This document shows positions 5,130 to 9,341 of a stretch of 9,341 nt of DNA, in pieces. Position numbers and translations under genes: made by a program. The stretch's first letter is position 1, and every line of letters begins with the position of its first letter. Origin of the DNA: an uncultured Clostridia bacterium (GTDB taxonomy: Bacteria; Bacillota; Clostridia; Christensenellales; UBA1242); the NCBI GenBank assembly GCA_937914725.1, contig CALDMJ010000107.1:1-9341 (forward strand), read 5' to 3'. The notes beneath the pieces were generated by a model. The model was not told the DNA's origin, did no database searches, and saw only the letters and a list, made by a program, of their open reading frames with translations.

Positions 5130-5735
5130 TTTTGTAAATTCGTCGTCCATATCTTTTGTTTTTTGAGTAGATTCAACGGCATTCCATAAATCGTCGTCAA
5201 ATTCAAAATTTCCAACCAATGTGTTGTGGTATGATTCAATTTCAAGTCCTTTGTATCCATTGATTTCGTTTGCGTGCAAAACATTGATTGTGCTATCATA
5301 AAATGCGCTTTCAAATAAAGTATCGCGCGTTATGCCAGCTGTACGCATAGGCATAACAGCAATCAATGTGCCAAACCCTTGCTTGCAAGCGTCAAGCGCT
5401 GAAAGTCCTTTCGCCTTCGATTTTTGCAAATCGTACAAACCAACTGCATAATACCCATTAAGTTCGTCTTTACCCACAAGTTTGACAAACCCAACAACCG
5501 AAACCCCACGTGACTTATAGGCATTGAAAATATTATCTCTAACAACTTTAAAAGGCACATTAAAACCCTCTTTATCTGCCTCAAGCGCTCCAGCGCTGCA
5601 AGTTAGTATGTTTTTTGAAACCTCAACTTCATCTTCGCTTTGAAAACCGCGGCGACACTTAATTGTGTCGATAATCATATTCTCTTTGTCTCGCAAAGCG
5701 TATTCATTCAACTGCTTTAAATCTCGAATATCCAT
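5127..5735 (-). CDS. Protein of unknown function, 202 residues
   Basis: I do not recognise this protein. It has no signal peptide or membrane segment and appears soluble and slightly acidic. Visible features: a charged N terminus (MDIRDLKQLNEYALRDKENM), a central stretch NAYKSRGVSVVGFVKLVGKDELNGYYAVGLYDL resembling alternating beta strands, then LSALDACKQGFGTLIAVMPMRTAGITRD, and an acidic C terminus ending MDDEFTK. No catalytic or metal motif is evident. The start ATG is preceded by AGAAGGAG (about 6 bases away). It has a near-consensus promoter and a short leader, so it should be well expressed alone. It lies between a regulator gene and gyrA, both in separate transcription units, so context gives no function. 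Confidence 0.8.
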   Translation of the reverse strand: MDIRDLKQLNEYALRDKENMIIDTIKCRRGFQSEDEVEVSKNILTCSAGALEADKEGFNVPFKVVRDNIFNAYKSRGVSVVGFVKLVGKDELNGYYAVGLYDLQKSKAKGLSALDACKQGFGTLIAVMPMRTAGITRDTLFESAFYDSTINVLHANEINGYKGLEIESYHNTLVGNFEFDDDLWNAVESTQKTKDMDDEFTK

Positions 5736-5757
5736 ATCTATCTCCTTCTACCCCTTG

Positions 5758-5786
5758 AGTATACCACACAATCAACAATCTGTCAA
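5758..5786 (-). promoter_or_regulatory. Promoter of the 202-residue unknown protein
   Basis: On minus, TTGACA (5781-5786), a 17-base spacer and TATACT (5758-5763). This is the closest match to consensus in the window. The start would be near 5751, about 16 bases before the ATG. Confidence 0.88.
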
Positions 5787-5821
5787 TAGGGAAAACAAAC
5801 TATTTAAAAAACAAAGGGGAT

Positions 5822-5865
5822 TGCAAAATGTATGCTTTTGTCAATACATTTTGGCATTTTTTTTT
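5822..5865 (+). terminator. Orphan plus-strand terminator-like hairpin
   Basis: CAAAATGTAT (5824-5833) and ATACATTTTG (5844-5853) pair over 10 bp, with two further pairs across a one-base bulge and a 10-base loop. Nine T follow (5857-5865). No plus-strand gene ends here; the nearest upstream plus gene stops at 5105. Confidence 0.55.
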
Positions 5866-5875
5866 AAATAACGCG

Positions 5876-5908
5876 AAAAAAGCAAAAGGTAATTTCCTTT
5901 TGCTTTTT
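5876..5908 (-). terminator. Intrinsic terminator of gyrA
   Basis: On minus, AAAAGCAAAAGG pairs with CCTTTTGCTTTT around a short loop (AAATTA), followed by more T. It begins 11 bases past the gyrA stop codon. The T run on the plus side means it could also work in the other direction. Confidence 0.85.
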
Positions 5909-5919
5909 ATTTATGTGAA

Positions 5920-8628
5920 TTATTCGTCGTCCCCGTCATCATTTTCAGAATTTGAAGAAGTTTCATTTTCTTCACTATCGTCCAAGTCAAGGTCGAGGTC
6001 GTCGACACTCAATTTCTTGTTCAAAAAGTCATTCTCTTCGCCAAGTTCTTCTATAGTGTCATTATTTCCAACAGTGTCCATTGTGTTTTCTTCATTTTCA
6101 ATGATTTCGTTTTCGACATCGTCGTCTGGTTCGTTTAGTCCGTCGTTTTCTTCGACTGCTTCAAACTCATTCTCCGTATGCTCCTCGTCACATTCTTTGA
6201 CTGTGACTCCGACGCTGACGACTTTGTTGTCATTCTTGATGTTCATAATACGTACGCCGTAAGTCATACGCCCGACAATACTGATTTGGTCGGCGTGCGT
6301 GCGCATAACTGTACCATTGACTGTAACGAGCATAACATCGTTTTCGTCGGTAACTTTCTTCATACAAACAAGTTTACCTGTTTTGGTATTAAATCTACCT
6401 GCTTTGACGCCTTGCCCTGCGCGCGCTGTTCGACGAATTTCATTGACTTTGAGGCGTTTACCGATACCCAATTCCGAAACAACCAAGACATAGTCGCTTT
6501 CTTCGACGATTGCCATATCGACAACTTTTGCGCCCTCCTGCAATCTCATTGCACGGACACCTTTTGCAGTGCGCCCCATTGCGCGGACGCCACTTTCATT
6601 AAAGCGTATGCAACGCCCGCTATCACTTGCAAGCAATATTTGTTTTGTGCCGTCACTAAGTGCGACGCCAATCAATTCGTCGTCGTCGATAAGCGTGATT
6701 GCGTACTTACCATTTTTGTTAATTCTCTCAAATGCGCGCAGCGGCGTCTTTTTGATGAGTCCTTTACGCGTTGCCATAATCAAATATCCGCTTGAGCGGT
6801 CGATTACAGGAATAATTGCAGTGATTTTTTCGCCTTGCGCGAGGTTCAAAAGGTTTATCATTGCTCTACCCTTTGCAGTTTTTTGTGCTTCAGGTATTTC
6901 AAATGCGCGCATACTATAGACACGTCCTTTGTTTGAGAAACAGAACAAGTCGCTATGCGAGTTTGTAATCAACATATTGTCGACAAAATCTTCTTCTTTT
7001 GGCTTATGCCCGATAACGCCAATTCCGCCTCTATTTTGCGATTTATATTCGCTGAGCGCGAGACGTTTGATGTACCCCTCGCGCGTCAAAGAAATGACGA
7101 CTTCTTCTTGAGGTATCAAATCTTCAATATCAATGTCACCATAGTCGACGCTAATTTCAGTGCGACGCGGGGTACTATATTTATCTTTGATTTCAAGAAT
7201 TTCTTTACGAATAATGGCGTCAATCTTTTGTGGACTTTCGATAATACTCTTAAGCTCGGCAATCAATGCTTTCAAGTCCGCCAATTCTTTGCGCAATTTT
7301 TCGACTTCAAGACTTGTCAATCTTTGCAAGCGCATTTCCAAAATCGCGGTGCTTTGCTTTTCAGTGAGCAAGAAACTGTCGCGCAATTTTTGCCCTGCTT
7401 CCACTTTATCAGCTGATTGCTTGATAATTCTAATTACTTCATCGATATTTGCAAGTGCGATTACCAAGCCTTCAATGATATGTTCTTTTTCTTGTGCTTT
7501 TTCAAGTTCGTATTGCGTTCTACGCAAAATAACTTCTCTTTGGTGTTTGAGATAGTAGTACAATATTTCGCGCAAGTTCATAACTTTCGGCTCGCCGTCC
7601 GCAAGTGCAAGCATAATAATTCCGTCACTGACTTGTAGGTTGCTGTGCTTATATAATAGGTTCAAAACAACTTGCGCGTTAGCGTCCTTTTTGACCTCAA
7701 TTACAACGCGCATACCGTCGCGGTCGGATTCTTCACGAATATCGGAAATTCCTTCAATCTTTTTGTTTTTGACCAAGTCCGCGATTTGTGCAACAAGGCG
7801 CGCTTTGTTGACTTGATACGGAATTTCAGTTACGACGATACGGCTTTTGTTGCCGTCCTCCTCGATGTCCGCTTTGGCTCTAACAACGATACCGCCACGC
7901 CCCGTTTTGTACGCTTGGCGAATAGCGTTGCGCCCCATAATTATGCCGCCTGTTGGAAAATCTGGCGCAGGCATAATTTGGATGAGTTCGTCAATCGAGA
8001 TTTCGGGATTATCAATCATTGCGACAACGCAGTCGATTGCTTCACCAAGGTTGTGTGGCGGAATGTTGGTTGCCATACCGACTGCGATACCATCCGAACC
8101 ATTGACAAGCAAGTTTGGAAATCTGCTCGGCAAAACAGTTGGCTGCATAATTGTACCATCAAAGTTTGGATAGAAATCAACGCAGTTTTTCTCCAAATCG
8201 CGAAGCATTTCAGCGGCGATTTTAGACAAGCGCGCTTCCGTGTACCTCATTGCAGCCGCGCCGTCGCCGTCGACAGAACCAAAGTTTCCGTGCCCGTCGA
8301 CAAGTGGGCAGCGAATTGAGAAGTCTTGCGCTAGACGCACCAACGCGTCGTATACGGCTGAATCGCCGTGAGGGTGATATTTACCGAGAACATCACCGAC
8401 GATTCTCGCACACTTTCTATACGGCTTATCGTTAAACAAGTTGAGTTCACCCATACTGAAAAGTATACGCCTATGAACAGGCTTCAACCCGTCGCGAACA
8501 TCAGGAATTGCGCGCGACACATTGACTGCCATTGCGTAATCCATAAACGCTTTTTTCATTTCCGATTCGACGTCTACCTCAACCACTCTTTGATTGAGAT
8601 TTTTATTGATTATTTCTTCATTATCCAT
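5920..8628 (-). CDS. gyrA: DNA gyrase subunit A
   Basis: The 902-residue breakage-reunion subunit of DNA gyrase, which with GyrB introduces negative supercoils in an ATP-dependent reaction. The N-terminal domain (about 8-500) contains RAIPDVRDGLKPVHRRILF, YHPHGDSAVYD and AAAMRYTEARL; the catalytic tyrosine is Y129. The quinolone-region positions equivalent to E. coli S83 and D87 are S90 and D94, the usual sensitive residues. The C-terminal beta-pinwheel (about 505-810) has the GyrA-box as QNRGGIG (531-537), with Ile where a basic residue is usual. The box favours GyrA over ParC. Residues 811-902 form an acidic tail (about 41 Asp/Glu of 92), longer than in most GyrA. The start ATG has GGAG 7 bases upstream. 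It follows gyrB after a 126-base gap that holds an AT-rich hairpin (8645-8668) and a weak promoter candidate (TTGGTA 8696-8701, TAATAT 8672-8677). Confidence 0.97.
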   Translation of the reverse strand: MDNEEIINKNLNQRVVEVDVESEMKKAFMDYAMAVNVSRAIPDVRDGLKPVHRRILFSMGELNLFNDKPYRKCARIVGDVLGKYHPHGDSAVYDALVRLAQDFSIRCPLVDGHGNFGSVDGDGAAAMRYTEARLSKIAAEMLRDLEKNCVDFYPNFDGTIMQPTVLPSRFPNLLVNGSDGIAVGMATNIPPHNLGEAIDCVVAMIDNPEISIDELIQIMPAPDFPTGGIIMGRNAIRQAYKTGRGGIVVRAKADIEEDGNKSRIVVTEIPYQVNKARLVAQIADLVKNKKIEGISDIREESDRDGMRVVIEVKKDANAQVVLNLLYKHSNLQVSDGIIMLALADGEPKVMNLREILYYYLKHQREVILRRTQYELEKAQEKEHIIEGLVIALANIDEVIRIIKQSADKVEAGQKLRDSFLLTEKQSTAILEMRLQRLTSLEVEKLRKELADLKALIAELKSIIESPQKIDAIIRKEILEIKDKYSTPRRTEISVDYGDIDIEDLIPQEEVVISLTREGYIKRLALSEYKSQNRGGIGVIGHKPKEEDFVDNMLITNSHSDLFCFSNKGRVYSMRAFEIPEAQKTAKGRAMINLLNLAQGEKITAIIPVIDRSSGYLIMATRKGLIKKTPLRAFERINKNGKYAITLIDDDELIGVALSDGTKQILLASDSGRCIRFNESGVRAMGRTAKGVRAMRLQEGAKVVDMAIVEESDYVLVVSELGIGKRLKVNEIRRTARAGQGVKAGRFNTKTGKLVCMKKVTDENDVMLVTVNGTVMRTHADQISIVGRMTYGVRIMNIKNDNKVVSVGVTVKECDEEHTENEFEAVEENDGLNEPDDDVENEIIENEENTMDTVGNNDTIEELGEENDFLNKKLSVDDLDLDLDDSEENETSSNSENDDGDDE

Positions 8629-8644
8629 AATTTTTCTCCACGCA

Positions 8645-8668
8645 ATGTAAATTTCTCAAATTTTACAT
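8645..8668 (-). repeat. AT-rich hairpin just upstream of the gyrA ribosome site
   Basis: ATGTAAATTT (8645-8654) and AAATTTTACAT (8658-8668) pair around a 3-base loop with one bulged T. It lies 5 bases upstream of the GGAG site at 8636-8639. There is no T tail, so it is not an obvious terminator. Confidence 0.5.
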
Positions 8669-8754
8669 CACATATTATTTTATGCAGCATTTTGCTACCA
8701 AAAAGTTAGCATTTGCCTTGCTTAGAGCATTTTTTTAAATATATACCACTGACA

Positions 8755-9341
8755 TTAAATATCAAGGTCTTTGACAAATTTAGCATTTTCTTGAATAAAC
8801 TCGCGTCTAAGTTCAGGATTTTCGCCCATTAATAGGTCAAATATTCTTTCAGCCGCCTCCGCATCATCCATAGTAACCTTTTTCAAAATGCGGTTTTCTG
8901 GGTCCATTGTCGTTGACCAAAGTTGTTCGGCATTCATTTCACCAAGCCCTTTATAGCGCTGAATTTCTATTCCTTTTTGGTCGATTGTTTCAAGGTATGC
9001 ATTCAATTCTTCGTCCGAATAGAAATATTTTTCGTCTTTACCTTTGGCAACCTTATAAAGTGGCGGTTGCGCGATGTAGACGTGTCCTTGTGAAATAAGT
9101 GGGCGCATAAATCTAAAGAAGAATGTCAGCATCAAAATTCTAATGTGGCTGCCGTCGACATCCGCATCAGTCATACAAATGATTTTGTGATAACGCAATT
9201 TGCTTTCGTCGTATTGTTCGTGAATGCCGCAGCCAAAGGCGGTGATCATACTTTTAATTTCGTTGTTTTCAAAAATTCTATTTGTTCGCGCTTTTTCTAC
9301 GTTCAAAATTTTACCACGCAGCGGCAAAATCGCTTGAAAAC
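8755..9341 (-). CDS. gyrB: DNA gyrase subunit B, C-terminal part (5' end outside the window)
   Basis: The last 194 complete codons of gyrB, open at the right edge. The fragment begins FQAILPLRGKILNVEKA and includes the TOPRIM acidic motif MTDADVDGSHIR, whose three Asp bind the catalytic Mg2+, then LTFFFRFMRPLI, VYIAQPPLYKV and the GyrB tail signature QRYKGLGEMNAEQLW..TMDP. It ends ...FVKDLDI, the usual C terminus. The GHKL ATPase domain and transducer lie upstream, outside the window. The reading frame is uninterrupted through 9339. As gyrA follows on the same strand, this is gyrase rather than topoisomerase IV. Confidence 0.97.
   Translation of the reverse strand, partial: FQAILPLRGKILNVEKARTNRIFENNEIKSMITAFGCGIHEQYDESKLRYHKIICMTDADVDGSHIRILMLTFFFRFMRPLISQGHVYIAQPPLYKVAKGKDEKYFYSDEELNAYLETIDQKGIEIQRYKGLGEMNAEQLWSTTMDPENRILKKVTMDDAEAAERIFDLLMGENPELRREFIQENAKFVKDLDI

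Noticed and set aside
4838..5314. Minus-strand open frame overlapping the XRE-type gene and the unknown gene
   Set aside because: Crosses the shared terminator and both genes in a different frame; the two overlapped genes each have strong ribosome sites.
5828..6262. Plus-strand open frame opposite the gyrA 3' end, preceded by AAAGGGG
   Set aside because: It is Ser/Phe-rich only because it is antisense to the acidic GAA/GAT codons of the GyrA tail, and it runs through a terminator. No independent protein features.
6178..6795. 205-codon plus-strand open frame inside gyrA
   Set aside because: Antisense shadow; composition (many Cys, His, Asn) follows from reversed gyrA codons.
7672..8319. 215-codon plus-strand open frame inside gyrA
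   Set aside because: Antisense shadow of a well-conserved gene; no domain and no ribosome site or promoter I could see.
1..9341. CRISPR array, insertion sequence, toxin-antitoxin or defence cluster
   Set aside because: No regularly spaced repeats, transposase motifs or paired small genes were found; the XRE-type gene's downstream neighbour is convergent.

Overview
The window looks like chromosomal DNA of a low-GC, anaerobic bacterium of the Bacillota, probably an uncultured Clostridia-like lineage. Reasons: AT-rich intergenic DNA, strong AAGGAGG-type ribosome binding sites, TTGACA/TATAAT promoters, T-tailed intrinsic terminators, an [FeFe]-hydrogenase-type protein and Gram-positive-style gyrB-gyrA order. 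No species can be named from the sequence.

Layout, left to right. Positions 1-187 hold a degenerate stretch, possibly an integrase remnant, and a 19-bp inverted repeat that serves as terminator for tRNA-Ser(CGA) on the minus strand. Divergent from the tRNA is a short H-cluster (hydrogenase-like) protein on plus, then a small zinc-ribbon protein and a DUF378 membrane protein, both on plus. A bidirectional terminator separates these from a minus-strand GHMP sugar kinase of the HddA type, which carries a one-base frameshift in its glycine-rich motif. Next come a minus-strand four-helix membrane protein with a Glu/Gln-rich tail, a divergent small XRE-type regulator on plus with a palindromic candidate operator, and a convergent 202-residue protein of unknown function on minus. 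The right 3.4 kb is the end of gyrB followed by a complete gyrA on minus, reading into the window from the right edge.

Apart from gyrB-gyrA, every gene seems to be its own transcription unit with its own promoter and usually its own terminator. The window is therefore mostly housekeeping plus scattered single genes, not a functional cluster. I see no CRISPR array, insertion sequence or defence operon. No stretch over 300 bases lacks a gene, counting the tRNA.

Points most worth a second look: the divergent hydrogenase with a cysteine-bearing insertion and possibly leaderless mRNA; the frameshifted kinase; the long acidic tail and altered GyrA-box of gyrA; the palindrome that contains the stop codons of two convergent genes; and several hairpin-terminators with no obvious gene, two of them directly behind promoter-like sequences.
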